From: Bacillota bacterium
GTDB lineage: Bacteria; Bacillota; Clostridia; Christensenellales; Aristaeellaceae
DNA: 64,000 nt
Direction: 5' to 3'
NCBI GenBank assembly: GCA_023425025.1
Contig: JAFADG010000044.1
Location: 124,001 to 188,000 of the forward strand
The position numbers and the translations under genes are program-made. The notes beneath the pieces were generated by a model. That model saw nothing but the letters and a program-made list of their open reading frames with translations, made no database searches and was not told the origin of the DNA. Positions 19,769 through 29,141 of the stretch are shown one piece after another (positions within the stretch are counted from its first letter, which is position 1; the number at the start of each line of letters is the position of its first letter).

Positions 19769-20995
19769 ATGCACATTCTGGATACGCTCAAAGAACGCGG
19801 ATTTATTGCCCAGGTTACCTTTGAGGAGGACCTGTACAAATTGATGGAGCGGGAGCAGGTCACCTATTACGTGGGCTTTGATCCCACCGCAGACAGCCTG
19901 CACGTGGGCCACTTTATTCCCATCATGGCCATGGCGCACCTGCAAAGGGCCGGCCACCGCCCCATCGCGCTGTGCGGCGGCGGCACCACCATGGTGGGCG
20001 ACCCCAGCGGCAAAACCGACATGCGCAAAATGCTCTCCAAGGAGGATATCGCGCAAAACGCCCAGTCCATCAAAGGGCAGCTGGCCCGTTTGATTGATTT
20101 TTCCGATGGCAAGGCGCTTCTTTTGAACAATGCCGACTGGCTTTTAAACCTCAATTACGTTGACTTTTTGCGGGAAATCGGCTCCCTGTTTTCCGTCAAC
20201 CGCATGCTGACGGCGGAATGCTACAAGCAGCGGCTGGAAAAGGGCCTCACCTTCCTGGAATTCAACTACATGCTCATGCAGGGCTACGACTTTTTGCGCC
20301 TGTTTCAGGACCATGGCTGCCGGCTGCAAATGGGCGGCGACGACCAGTGGAGCAACATTCTGGCCGGCGCCGACTTGATCCGCCGCAAGGAGCAGGAGGA
20401 CGCCTTTGCCCTCACCTTCAAGCTGCTCATGACCCACGACGGCAAAAAGATGGGCAAAACCGAAGCCGGCGCGCTTTGGCTGTCCGCCGAGCGCACCCCG
20501 CCCTATGACTTTTACCAGTACTGGCGGAACGTGGACGACCAGGATGTGGAAAAGTGCCTGGCGCTACTCACCTTCCTGCCCATGGATGAAGTCCGCCGCC
20601 TGGGCGCTTTACAGGATTCCGCCATCAACGAAGCCAAACGGGTGCTGGCCTTTGAAATCACCAAGCTCATCCACGGCGAGGAAGAGGCCCAAAAGGCCGC
20701 AAACGCCGCCCAGGCGCTCTTTGCGGGCGGGGCGGACAGCGAGCATGTACCCAGCTTTGAAGTGACCAAAGCCGTGCTGAACGAGGATAACCGCCTGACC
20801 ACGCTTTTAGCCCTGTGCGGCCTGTGCGCCAGCCGCGGCGAAGCGCGCAAAATGGTCCAATCCGGCGCGGTGCTGGTGGGCGAAGAAAAGGTAACGGATT
20901 TTGAGTACCGCATTCCCGCGGAAGCAATCCCTTCGGACGGCCTGCTTTTGCGCAAGGGCAAAAAGAACTACTGCCGCCTGGTCGTCAAGGAATGA
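19769..20995 (+). CDS. tyrS: Tyrosyl-tRNA synthetase
   Basis: This 408-residue class I synthetase charges tRNA-Tyr. The HIGH-like motif appears as HVGHF after the P-T-A-D-S-L, and the KMSKS loop as KMGKT. Binding-pocket strands with Y-V-G-F-D-P and Q-M-G-G-D-D-Q-W-S-N-I are typical of TyrRS. A C-terminal S4-like RNA-binding domain (about 345-405) includes C-A-S-R-G-E-A-R-K-M-V. AAAGGGAGG precedes the start. It is under the tyrosine T-box. Its stop overlaps the start of the next gene in ATGA. Confidence 0.97.
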   Translation: MHILDTLKERGFIAQVTFEEDLYKLMEREQVTYYVGFDPTADSLHVGHFIPIMAMAHLQRAGHRPIALCGGGTTMVGDPSGKTDMRKMLSKEDIAQNAQSIKGQLARLIDFSDGKALLLNNADWLLNLNYVDFLREIGSLFSVNRMLTAECYKQRLEKGLTFLEFNYMLMQGYDFLRLFQDHGCRLQMGGDDQWSNILAGADLIRRKEQEDAFALTFKLLMTHDGKKMGKTEAGALWLSAERTPPYDFYQYWRNVDDQDVEKCLALLTFLPMDEVRRLGALQDSAINEAKRVLAFEITKLIHGEEEAQKAANAAQALFAGGADSEHVPSFEVTKAVLNEDNRLTTLLALCGLCASRGEARKMVQSGAVLVGEEKVTDFEYRIPAEAIPSDGLLLRKGKKNYCRLVVKE

Positions 20996-21630
20996 ACGCC
21001 TACAAAACCGTAAAGCAAACAGCCAGCGGTGAATTTGTGGTAAACAAAAGCCGCTTCATCGGCCATGCCGCCCCTGCCCAATCGGAGGAGGCGGCATTGG
21101 CTTTTTTGCAGCGCATCAGGCAGGAACACAAGGACGCCACCCACAACTGCTACGCCTATGTCATCGGGCAGAACGCCGGCATCATGCGCTACTCCGACGA
21201 CGGCGAGCCGGGCGGCACCGCCGGCATGCCGATACTGGAAGTGATCTGCGCCCGGGGCGTTGTAAACGTATGCGTTGTTGTCACCCGCTATTTCGGGGGC
21301 ATATTGCTGGGCGCGGGCGGGCTGGTGCGGGCCTACAGCCATGGCAGCGCGGAGGCCTTGAACGCGGCCCAGGTTGCGGTCATGGAAAAAAGCCAGCGCT
21401 GGTGGGTGGAGGTTGCCTATCCCAGGTGGGATATGGTGCTGCACAACCTGAAGAGCCAGCCCGTGCAGATTGAAAAAACGGAGTTCGCCGCGACAGTCAC
21501 CTGCACCCTTTTAATGCGGGAAAAGGACGCGGCACAGGTGCTGCCGCTGGTCGATACCCTGACAGACGGCCAGGCGGAAAAGCTGATGATCGAAGAGCTT
21601 TTTACGCTTTGGCCCGAAGAGACAACATAA
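20992..21630 (+). CDS. YigZ/IMPACT family protein
   Basis: This 212-residue protein is a UPF0029/YigZ type. Its N-terminal IMPACT domain has V-N-K-S-R-F-I-G-H-A, then HNCYAYVIG and S-D-D-G-E-P-G-G-T-A-G-M-P-I-L, followed by V-T-R-Y-F-G-G-I-L-L-G-A-G-G-L-V-R-A-Y. A small C-terminal ferredoxin-like domain follows (about 140-205). The role in bacteria is unclear; a link to translation or stress is proposed for eukaryotic IMPACT. It overlaps tyrS by four bases, so it is translated with it under the T-box. Confidence 0.9.
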   Translation: MNAYKTVKQTASGEFVVNKSRFIGHAAPAQSEEAALAFLQRIRQEHKDATHNCYAYVIGQNAGIMRYSDDGEPGGTAGMPILEVICARGVVNVCVVVTRYFGGILLGAGGLVRAYSHGSAEALNAAQVAVMEKSQRWWVEVAYPRWDMVLHNLKSQPVQIEKTEFAATVTCTLLMREKDAAQVLPLVDTLTDGQAEKLMIEELFTLWPEETT

Positions 21631-21633
21631 TAA

Positions 21634-21676
21634 CAAGGAAAGCGCCGATGAACATGAGATATCGGCGCTTTCCTTG
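21634..21676. terminator. Bidirectional hairpin between yigZ-like gene and flippase gene
   Basis: A 16-bp perfect stem (CAAGGAAAGCGCCGAT/ATCGGCGCTTTCCTTG) with an 11-base loop separates two convergent genes. Downstream sequence on either side is only moderately T-rich. Confidence 0.65.
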
Positions 21677-21697
21677 CTTTATGGAAAAGTATTTTTC

Positions 21698-23164
21698 TTA
21701 CGCCCGTTTTGCTTTCCGCGCGCTGATATACCGTTTCAGCGCCTTTCGGTTCAGCCAGGCCACAAAGCCGGCATAAACGGCTACGATCAAAAACTTAAAG
21801 CCAATATTCAGCCAAGTAACGTCGTACATCCACCTCGTATAACTGAAATACAGGCCGATTCCCGACAGCAGCACAACCGCCAGCACCACCTTCAAAAAGG
21901 AGGTGGCACGGAAACCCACGGCATTGAACTTGCGGGCAATAATCACCGCAATGATAACGCGCAGCATCATGGCAATGATATCGGCCAAAGCGGAACCGTA
22001 CATGTTCAGCCAGGGGATCAACAGCGCTGACAATGCAATATTCAAAAGGCTGGAACTGACCGTGGTGATAAACACCAGCCGGCTGGCCTTTTTTTCATAG
22101 AGCAAAAGGTTGATATAAGGGTAATACATGCTCTTGATCGCAAAGGTCGCCACGCAAAGGGGCACCACCGTCCAAGCCTGACGGTAGTTGGGATTCAAAA
22201 ACAGCAGAATGACCTCCTGGGAAAAAAGCGAAATCAGCAGAAAAATCAAGCCGCTGAGCCAAGCGATGGCAGTTGTCATCTGATGAATGGCTGCCCGCTT
22301 GTTTTCTCCCCCCTCCCGCATCTGGGTAAAAAACCAGGGCTGGAAGGCGGCATTCATGGAGCTTTGGGCGATATCCGTCAGCGTGCCAAACTGGCTGGCC
22401 AGCCCAAACAAGCCTACCACCGACAGTTCAAACCAGTTGTTGATAAAAACCCTGGATACAAGCTGTGCGATGTTGGTGGAAATGTTGTGCGGGATGATCG
22501 GTATGGAATACTGCAGCGTTTCCTTGAGAATCGCGCGGTCTATGCAAAAGGTGATCAGCTTCCGTTTTGTCAGATCGATCAGTACATATGTACAGAACAA
22601 GATATTTGTAATCATGGTAGCCAGCAGCACGCCGTAGGCGCCCATGCCCATGGTGACCACGAAGACAAAAGTAAAGCCAAAGTTCACAAAAAAGAAGGAC
22701 ATGCTGGTGATGACAACCCGCTTTGTATCCTGCATGGCATACAAAATACGCGAATAAATCGTGTACACGCAGGCGAACACCAGGCCCAGCAAACCCACCA
22801 GCACCACAGGGAAAAAGGCAATTCCCTCAAATACAAGGGAAGACAGCAATTGATTGAGCACCACAAAAAGCAGCAAAAACCCGAATCCCGACACGAAAGC
22901 AAACAGGATCATGGTGCCGAAATACCGCTTTACCTTTTCCTGATCCTCTTTGTATTCCACATAAAAGCGGGAAACCGACATGAACAGGGAGAACACGATA
23001 ATATAGCTGGATACCTGCGTAAAGGTGTTGATCAGATTGGTAGTGCCATAATCCTCTGTGGACAGATAATTCGTATAAAGAGGCAGCAGAAAAAAAGCAA
23101 AGGCTTTCAGCAGCACATCGTTGACGGTATAAACCAAGGAATTGCCCAGTACGCGCTTGTTCAT
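21698..23164 (-). CDS. Polysaccharide flippase (MATE/MurJ/Wzx type membrane protein)
   Basis: This 488-residue polytopic membrane protein has about 12-14 hydrophobic segments and begins N-S-L-V-Y-T-V-N-D-V-L-L-K-A-F-A-F-F-L-L-P-L-Y, as oligosaccharide flippases do, with Y-G-T-T-N-L-I soon after. The C-terminus is a basic tail (A-R-K-A-K-R-A). The family moves lipid-linked sugars across the membrane for surface polysaccharide assembly. No glycosyltransferases are adjacent, so the substrate is open. The gene is alone between a hairpin downstream and a non-coding stretch upstream. Confidence 0.88.
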   Translation of the reverse strand: MNKRVLGNSLVYTVNDVLLKAFAFFLLPLYTNYLSTEDYGTTNLINTFTQVSSYIIVFSLFMSVSRFYVEYKEDQEKVKRYFGTMILFAFVSGFGFLLLFVVLNQLLSSLVFEGIAFFPVVLVGLLGLVFACVYTIYSRILYAMQDTKRVVITSMSFFFVNFGFTFVFVVTMGMGAYGVLLATMITNILFCTYVLIDLTKRKLITFCIDRAILKETLQYSIPIIPHNISTNIAQLVSRVFINNWFELSVVGLFGLASQFGTLTDIAQSSMNAAFQPWFFTQMREGGENKRAAIHQMTTAIAWLSGLIFLLISLFSQEVILLFLNPNYRQAWTVVPLCVATFAIKSMYYPYINLLLYEKKASRLVFITTVSSSLLNIALSALLIPWLNMYGSALADIIAMMLRVIIAVIIARKFNAVGFRATSFLKVVLAVVLLSGIGLYFSYTRWMYDVTWLNIGFKFLIVAVYAGFVAWLNRKALKRYISARKAKRA

Positions 23165-23368
23165 TCAGGTTCCTTTCTGTCCCCTGCTTTGAATCATGTA
23201 TTTCATAAATAAGCGGGCGGCATCCACCCAACACATGCCATTTGGCAGGAAAACGGCCCGTACCGTTCCGGATGATGCATGCCCGAAAAGCATGATAATC
23301 CAAATTCCGCCATTTAGTCAAGTGTGCGCGTTCGCCGCCCCATTCATTCACATCAAAAAGCGCCTATT

Positions 23369-23695
23369 TTATGCCTTCTGCCCGACAAAATTCCACATGA
23401 CGCCGAACTTGTCAAACACGACCCCGGCGCAGGGGCTGTAGAAGGTTTCGGCCAGCGGTATGCCTACATTCCCTTCTTCCGCCAATACGGCAAAAGCGTG
23501 CCTGACAGCATCCACGTCCGCTTCCACGGCGATGGACAGCTTCTCCGTATCCTGATCGTTCAGCGCATGGCCTGGGCCGCAATCAGAAAGCCGAATAAAA
23601 TCGTCGCCCATTTTCAGCGTCGCCTGGAGAATTCTGCTTTTGAAGGCTTCGGGCATTTGAAAGCCCGGCTGCGACGGCAAATCCGAAAAGCGCAT
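23369..23695 (-). pseudogene. N-terminally truncated PhnB-like VOC protein
   Basis: The 108-residue frame matches the C-terminal two-thirds of PhnB/YjdN-type VOC proteins (M-R-F-S-D-L-P, then A-D-V-D-A-V-R-H-A-F-A-V-L and F-Y-S-P-C-A-G-V-V-F-D-K-F-G-V-M-W). The usual first 35 or so residues are missing: in the same frame upstream only about 20 sense codons precede a stop, with no ATG. No good ribosome site precedes the ATG. I read it as a decayed gene, though a short functional protein cannot be excluded. Confidence 0.5.
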
Positions 23696-23842
23696 GATTT
23701 GCAGCGCGTCTGTTTGGAACGCCCGTTTGCACAGCTTTTTGTCCGCACACCCGGTTATTCATTACCAACAATACCATTTTTTAGCTGGATATGCAAGCGA
23801 TGATCGAAAAATGTCGAATTCCGGATGATGGAGAACAGCGAA

Positions 23843-23873
23843 ACAGCCGCCGCAAAATCGCTGCGGCGGCTGT
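23843..23873 (-). terminator. Hairpin terminator after carB-dapF
   Basis: A perfect 12-bp stem (ACAGCCGCCGCA/TGCGGCGGCTGT) with a 7-base loop lies 12 bases past the stop on the minus strand, followed by TTCGCTGTTCTCC. The T-tract is weak. Confidence 0.55.
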
Positions 23874-23885
23874 GCCATAAGCTGC

Positions 23886-26800
23886 CTATATTTCGATGAC
23901 CCCTTCAAAATCCTTTTGCGCATCCCCCGTCATCCAAATGCCGTCGTCGTCATAGCGGATAACAAGCTCGCCGCCTATGAGCCTCAGGGAAATGTCCGTA
24001 TCCCTGTCGGCCAGGCCGCAGCGCACCGCGGCGGCGGCCACGGCGCAGGCGCCGGTGCCGCAGGCCCAGGTTTCGCCGATCCCCCGCTCCCACACCCGCA
24101 TTTTCAGCGTGTTGCGGTCAATGACCTGGGCAAAGGAAATGTTGGCCCGCTGCGGGAACAGCGGATCGTGCTCCATCTGCGGCCCTATGGTTTCGATAGC
24201 GATTTGGTCCACATCCGGCACAAAGATCACGCAATGGGGATTGCCCATGGAAAGGCAGGTGATCTCCCATTCCCCGCCGGCCAGCGTTACCTTCCGGCGG
24301 ATGACCTCATCCTCCAGCCGGACAGGCACGGCGATGGGATGGAAATTGGGCTGGCCCATTTTCACACAGACGGAATGAACGGTCTCCTCGCGGATGTACA
24401 GCTGCATGGATTTTAAACCCGCGCCTGTTTCCAGCAGCATGTGTTCCTTTTTCACCCGGCCGGATTCGTACAGGTACTTGCCCACGCAGCGCATGGCGTT
24501 GCCGGCCACCTGCCCTTCGCTGCCGTCGGCGTTGAACATGCGCATTCTGGCATCCGCCACAGAAGAGGGCATGATCAGCACGATGCCGTCGCCGCCGATG
24601 CCCATACGCCGGCTGGATACGCGGATGGACAACGATTCGGGGCTTAAAATCTCCTGGTCAAAGCAGTCAAAGTAGATGTAGTCGTTGCCCGTCGCCCGCA
24701 TTTTGATGAAACGCAGCTTTTCCCTTGTTTTGCGCATGTGGTTCATGTCCACCAGTTCCATGCTCTCCTCGGAGTAGCGGGAGGCCAGGGAGTTGCACAG
24801 CGCGTTGGCCGTATCCATACTCGTGAATACGGGGATCGCCCGTTCCACCGCCTTACGGCGCAGCTTAACGCTGGATTTGGTGGGGAACCGGCCCTTGCTG
24901 GAGGTGGAAATCACCACGTGCACAAAGCCCTGCTCCAGCAGTGCCACCGTGTCGTCCTTCTCTACCCTTGTGGCAGACAGCCCGGCTTCCTGCAGCGCAA
25001 TAAAGCTGCCCGGCGTGGCATATAGCCTAAAGCCGATTTGCTGGAACTTGCGGGCGGTTTCGGCGGCTTCCCTTTTGTCGCTGTCCCGAACGGAAACCAG
25101 CAATCCCCCGGTCCGCTTCATCTTGTAACCGGCGCCGGTAAGCCCTTTGAACAATGCCTCCTCCAGCGTGCGGCCAACGCCCAGCACTTCGCCGGTAGAT
25201 TTCATTTCCGGCCCCAGGTGCGTATCCACATCCGCCAGCTTTTCAAAAGAGAAGGTGGGCACCTTGACCGCATAGTAGGGCGCCTGGCGGTACAGCCCCG
25301 TGCCAAAGCCCATATTGGCCAGCTTTTCCCCCAGCATGCAGCGCACCGCCAGGTCCACCACCGGCAGACCCGTCACCTTGCTGATGTAGGGCACCGTGCG
25401 GGAGGCCCTGGGGTTGGCCTCGATCACATACACCTGGTTGTGGTGGATCACATACTGAATGTTGATCAGCCCCACGGTGTTCATTTCCAGCGCCAGGGCC
25501 CTTGTGGATTCCAGCAGCCGCTGAATCAGCGCGCCGTTTAGGTTCCAGGCAGGATACACCGCGATGGAATCGCCGGAGTGAACGCCGGCCCGCTCCACAT
25601 GCTCCATGATGCCGGGGATCAGCACGTCCTGCCCGTCGCAGATGGCATCCACCTCCACCTCCACGCCCAGCAGATACTGGTCGATGAGGATAGGGTTTTC
25701 AATGCCCTGGGCGAGAATGATCTGCATGTATTCCCTGATATCATCTTCCGTGAAGGCGATGATCATGTTCTGGCCGCCCAGCACGTAGGACGGCCGCATC
25801 AAAACAGGATACTGGAGCCGCTCTGCCGCCTCCAGCGCTTCCTCCAAAGTCTGCACGGTGCAGCCTTGGGGCCGGCGGATATGCACCTTTTCGAGTATCT
25901 CGTCAAACCGTTTGCGGTCCTCCGCCGCGTCGATACTGTCGGCGCTGGTACCAAGAATGTTTATGCCGGCCCTGCTCAAAAATCCCGTCAGCTTGATGGC
26001 TGTCTGGCCGCCAAAGGCCACCACCACGCCGATCGGCTTTTCGGTATGCAGGACACCCATCACATCCTCCGGCGTCAGGGGCTCGAAATACAGCCGGTCG
26101 GCTGTGTCAAAGTCGGTGGACACGGTTTCGGGGTTGTTGTTGATCATCACCACGTCATAGCCGTGCTGCTTTAAGGTCCATACACAATGAACGGAGGCAT
26201 AGTCAAACTCAATGCCCTGGCCGATGCGTATGGGGCCGGAGCCCAGCACCGCCACGCAGGGCTTTTTCTCTCCCCGGCGGGCAATGAACTCCTCCGCCTC
26301 GTTCTCTTTGTCATAGGTGGCGTAGAAATAGGGCGTCTGGGCCTCGAACTCCGCGGCGCAGGTATCCACCATTTTATAGACGGGATAAAGCGGATTTTCA
26401 ATTGTGCAGCCGCTCAGCCGCTGGATGGCGCTGTCCGGGAAGCCTGATTTCTTTGCCGCGGCATACAATTCATCATCAAGCTTCCCTTGCGATAGCTGTT
26501 TCTCCATATCCAGCAGGTTTTTCACCTTCTGCAAAAAGAACAGGTCAATCTGCGTCAGGTCATGCAGCTCTTGAAGGGTTGCATCCTTGTCCATGGCTTC
26601 GTACAGGGCAAACAGCCGCTCGTCGGTGCAGCCGGCGATAAAGGCCATCAATTCTTCCTTGGAAAGGCCGGAAAGTTTCTTCATGCGCAGGGTATCCTGG
26701 CCGATCTCCGCCCCGCGGACCGCTTTCATCAGCGCCTGCTCAAAGCAGGTACCGATGGCCATCACTTCGCCCGTGGCTTTCATTTGCGTGCCCAGGGTGC

Positions 26801-27908
26801 GCTTTCCGTACACAAACTTGTCAAAGGGCCATTTGGGCAGCTTCACCACCACGTAGTCCAGTGCCGGTTCAAAGCAGGCGCAGGTTTTGCCGGTAACCGC
26901 GTTCTTGATTTCATCCAGCGTATAGCCGATGGCGATCTGGGCCGATACCTTGGCGATGGGATATCCCGTAGCCTTGGAGGCCAGGGCCGAAGACCGGGAC
27001 ACCCGGGGATTCACCTCGATGACCGCGTAATCAAAGCTGTTTGGATGCAGCGCGAACTGCACATTGCAGCCGCCCTCCACCTTTAACGCGCTGATAATGT
27101 CCAACGCCGCCCGGCGCAGCATTTGAAATTCCTTGTCGGCTAACGTCAGCGCCGGCGCCGCCACAATGCTGTCGCCGGTGTGGACGCCCACGGGGTCAAA
27201 GTTTTCCATGCTGCAAACGGATACCACGTTGCCCGCGGCATCCCGCATGACCTCGAACTCGATTTCCTTCCAGCCGGAAATGCACTTTTCCACCAATATC
27301 TGCCCGATGGGCGACATGCGAAGGCCATTTTCCGCGATTTCCAACAGTGCCTTTTCATCCGCCGCGATGCCGCCGCCGCTGCCGCCCAGGGTGTAGGCCG
27401 GGCGCACGATCACCGGATAGCCAATCTCCCCGGCAAACCGCAAAGCGCCCTCCACGTCCATGACCACCAGGGAGGGGATCACCGGCTGGCCGATTTCCAC
27501 CATGGTATCCTTGAACTGCTGGCGGTCCTCCGCTTTTTCGATGGTGTCCCGGTTGGCGCCCAGCAGCTTCACGCTGTGCCGTTCCAAAAATCCTTCCTTG
27601 TCCAGCTGCATGGAAAGCGTGAGGCCGTTCTGCCCGCCCAGGGTGGATAATAGGCTGTCGGGCTTTTCCTTGATGATGATACGCCGGATGGTTTCCAGCG
27701 TGAGGGGCTCAATATACACCTTGGTGGCCATGGCCTGGTCAGTCATGATGGTGGCCGGGTTGGGGTTGACCAAAATCACCTCCAGCCCCGCTTCCTTCAG
27801 CGCGCGGCAGGCCTGGGAGCCGGCGTAGTCAAACTCCGCCGCCTGTCCGATGACGATGGGGCCGGAGCCGATGATCAACACCCGCTTGATATCAGGATTC
27901 AGCGGCAT
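23886..27908 (-). CDS. carB: Carbamoyl-phosphate synthase large subunit fused to DapF-like domain
   Basis: A single 1,340-residue frame joins two proteins. Residues 1-about 1055 are a complete CarB: the first synthetase half (V-L-I-I-G-S-G-P-I-V-I-G-Q-A-A-E-F-D-Y-A), the second (V-L-G-S-G-P-I-R-I-G-Q-G-I-E-F-D-Y) and the C-terminal MGS-like allosteric domain. From about residue 1058 the frame continues into a diaminopimelate epimerase: F-I-K-M-R-A-T-G-N-D-Y, M-G-I-G-G-D-G, F-N-A-D-G-S-E and G-E-T-W-A-C-G-T-G-A-C-A. The first catalytic Cys of DapF (normally in MCGNG) is Ala here (QVAGNAMRC); the second is present. No stop lies between the parts, although internal Met codons near residues 1055-1058 could allow a separate start. 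carA overlaps by 17 bases upstream. CarB makes carbamoyl phosphate for pyrimidines and arginine; whether the DapF part epimerises DAP is doubtful. Confidence 0.92.
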   Translation of the reverse strand: MPLNPDIKRVLIIGSGPIVIGQAAEFDYAGSQACRALKEAGLEVILVNPNPATIMTDQAMATKVYIEPLTLETIRRIIIKEKPDSLLSTLGGQNGLTLSMQLDKEGFLERHSVKLLGANRDTIEKAEDRQQFKDTMVEIGQPVIPSLVVMDVEGALRFAGEIGYPVIVRPAYTLGGSGGGIAADEKALLEIAENGLRMSPIGQILVEKCISGWKEIEFEVMRDAAGNVVSVCSMENFDPVGVHTGDSIVAAPALTLADKEFQMLRRAALDIISALKVEGGCNVQFALHPNSFDYAVIEVNPRVSRSSALASKATGYPIAKVSAQIAIGYTLDEIKNAVTGKTCACFEPALDYVVVKLPKWPFDKFVYGKRTLGTQMKATGEVMAIGTCFEQALMKAVRGAEIGQDTLRMKKLSGLSKEELMAFIAGCTDERLFALYEAMDKDATLQELHDLTQIDLFFLQKVKNLLDMEKQLSQGKLDDELYAAAKKSGFPDSAIQRLSGCTIENPLYPVYKMVDTCAAEFEAQTPYFYATYDKENEAEEFIARRGEKKPCVAVLGSGPIRIGQGIEFDYASVHCVWTLKQHGYDVVMINNNPETVSTDFDTADRLYFEPLTPEDVMGVLHTEKPIGVVVAFGGQTAIKLTGFLSRAGINILGTSADSIDAAEDRKRFDEILEKVHIRRPQGCTVQTLEEALEAAERLQYPVLMRPSYVLGGQNMIIAFTEDDIREYMQIILAQGIENPILIDQYLLGVEVEVDAICDGQDVLIPGIMEHVERAGVHSGDSIAVYPAWNLNGALIQRLLESTRALALEMNTVGLINIQYVIHHNQVYVIEANPRASRTVPYISKVTGLPVVDLAVRCMLGEKLANMGFGTGLYRQAPYYAVKVPTFSFEKLADVDTHLGPEMKSTGEVLGVGRTLEEALFKGLTGAGYKMKRTGGLLVSVRDSDKREAAETARKFQQIGFRLYATPGSFIALQEAGLSATRVEKDDTVALLEQGFVHVVISTSSKGRFPTKSSVKLRRKAVERAIPVFTSMDTANALCNSLASRYSEESMELVDMNHMRKTREKLRFIKMRATGNDYIYFDCFDQEILSPESLSIRVSSRRMGIGGDGIVLIMPSSVADARMRMFNADGSEGQVAGNAMRCVGKYLYESGRVKKEHMLLETGAGLKSMQLYIREETVHSVCVKMGQPNFHPIAVPVRLEDEVIRRKVTLAGGEWEITCLSMGNPHCVIFVPDVDQIAIETIGPQMEHDPLFPQRANISFAQVIDRNTLKMRVWERGIGETWACGTGACAVAAAAVRCGLADRDTDISLRLIGGELVIRYDDDGIWMTGDAQKDFEGVIEI

Positions 27909-28983
27909 TCTTTGTCCCTCCCATCAGCGATAGAAAGCGGTCGAACAAAAAAAGCGTGTCCAGGGGCCCGCAGGAGGCCTCCGGGTGGAACTGCACCGAG
28001 AAGGCCGGTATATCCAGATAATCGATGCCCTCGCAGGTAAAGTCATTGCCGTTGACAAAGCGCATGCGGCTGCTTATGGGCAGGTGGTTAAGGGATACGG
28101 CATAGCCGTGGTTCTGGCTGGACATATACATCTGCCCGGTTTGCAAATCCTTTACCGGCTGGTTGCCGCCCCGGTGGCCGTATTTGAGTTTTTCCGTCTG
28201 CCCGCCCCTGGCCAAGGCCAGCAGCTGATGCCCCAGGCAGATGCCAAATATGGGAATCTTGCTGTCGCACAGCTTTTTCAGTTCTTCAATAATGTCCACG
28301 TTGTCGGCCGGGTCGCCGGGACCGTTGGAGAGCATGATGCCGTCCGGCTTCAAAGCCAGGATCTCCTCCGCCGTTGTATACGAAGGCACGGTAATTACTT
28401 CGCAACCCCGTTTATACAAATTTTTGCCGATGCTGCCCTTTAGACCAAAGTCCATCAGCACCACGCGGCGCTTTACTATTTCCGGCGTATCGGTAATGAC
28501 TTCGCCGCAGGTCACATCCGAAACCTGCGGGGATGGCCAGGTCTTCATTGCCTGTATAGCGCTGTCAATATCATGGGGCAGGGCGTGAAGCAGCATGGCG
28601 TTCATAACGCCTTTTTGACGGATCACCTTCGTTAAAGCTCTGGTGTCCAAGTCATACAGGCCCGGGATACCGGCGGTTTTCATAAGCGCATCCACCGTGC
28701 CCTCGCAGCGGAAATTGCTGGGGGCCTGGCACCATTCCCTGACGATGTAGGCCGACAGCCGCGGAGCCTTGCTTTCAAAATCCTGCGGGATAGCGCCATA
28801 ATTGCCGATCATGGGAAACGTCTGCACTACCATCTGCCCATAATAGCTTGGGTCGGTGAGTGTTTCCAAATATCCCGTCATGTTCGTGGTAAAAACCAAT
28901 TCTCCCGAGGCTTCCTTTACCGCCCCGAAGGTCTTACCTTCAAAAAGCTGCCCGTTTTCCAGCAGCAGATAACCTTTGCCCAT
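27892..28983 (-). CDS. carA: Carbamoyl-phosphate synthase small (glutaminase) subunit
   Basis: This 363-residue subunit hydrolyses glutamine and passes ammonia to CarB. The N-terminal CarA domain shows L-V-F-T-T-N-M-T-G-Y-L-E-T-L-T-D-P-S-Y; the class I amidotransferase domain shows L-S-N-G-P-G-D-P, FGICLGHQLLALA with the catalytic Cys, and P-E-A near the end with the catalytic His-Glu pair. AAAGGTGGG precedes the ATG. A good promoter lies upstream; no PyrR leader or other attenuator was recognised in the short leader. It overlaps the carB start by 17 bases, so the two are co-translated. Confidence 0.96.
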   Translation of the reverse strand: MGKGYLLLENGQLFEGKTFGAVKEASGELVFTTNMTGYLETLTDPSYYGQMVVQTFPMIGNYGAIPQDFESKAPRLSAYIVREWCQAPSNFRCEGTVDALMKTAGIPGLYDLDTRALTKVIRQKGVMNAMLLHALPHDIDSAIQAMKTWPSPQVSDVTCGEVITDTPEIVKRRVVLMDFGLKGSIGKNLYKRGCEVITVPSYTTAEEILALKPDGIMLSNGPGDPADNVDIIEELKKLCDSKIPIFGICLGHQLLALARGGQTEKLKYGHRGGNQPVKDLQTGQMYMSSQNHGYAVSLNHLPISSRMRFVNGNDFTCEGIDYLDIPAFSVQFHPEASCGPLDTLFLFDRFLSLMGGTKNAAES

Positions 28984-29024
28984 CCATCATCCCACCTTTG
29001 GCAATCCTTTTTCGGATTTGAATT

Positions 29025-29053
29025 ATTATACATCTTTTTAAATATATATTCAA
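29025..29053 (-). promoter_or_regulatory. Promoter of carAB
   Basis: On the minus strand TTGAAT (29053-29048) and TATAAT (29030-29025) are 17 bases apart, about 45 bases before the carA start. The region is AT-rich. Confidence 0.8.
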
Positions 29054-29080
29054 TACCCCAAGGTTATTTCCCGTTCAAAT

Positions 29081-29124
29081 AAAATAGCTGCCCGTCGCAT
29101 ACGCAAACAGGCAGCTTGAAAAAA
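29081..29124 (-). terminator. Terminator of the ilvE-to-HAD operon
   Basis: On the minus strand an A-tract leads into a stem AGCTGCC/GGCAGCT (29110-29116 with 29086-29092) followed by ATTTTATTTG. It lies 18 bases after the HAD gene stop. Confidence 0.65.
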
Positions 29125-29141
29125 CAGAAACCCCATGCCGA

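Noticed and set aside
18377..20056. 559-residue open frame opposite the aminotransferase and tyrS
   Set aside because: Antisense to two clearly real genes and part of the T-box; the product is His/Gly-rich without domain features.
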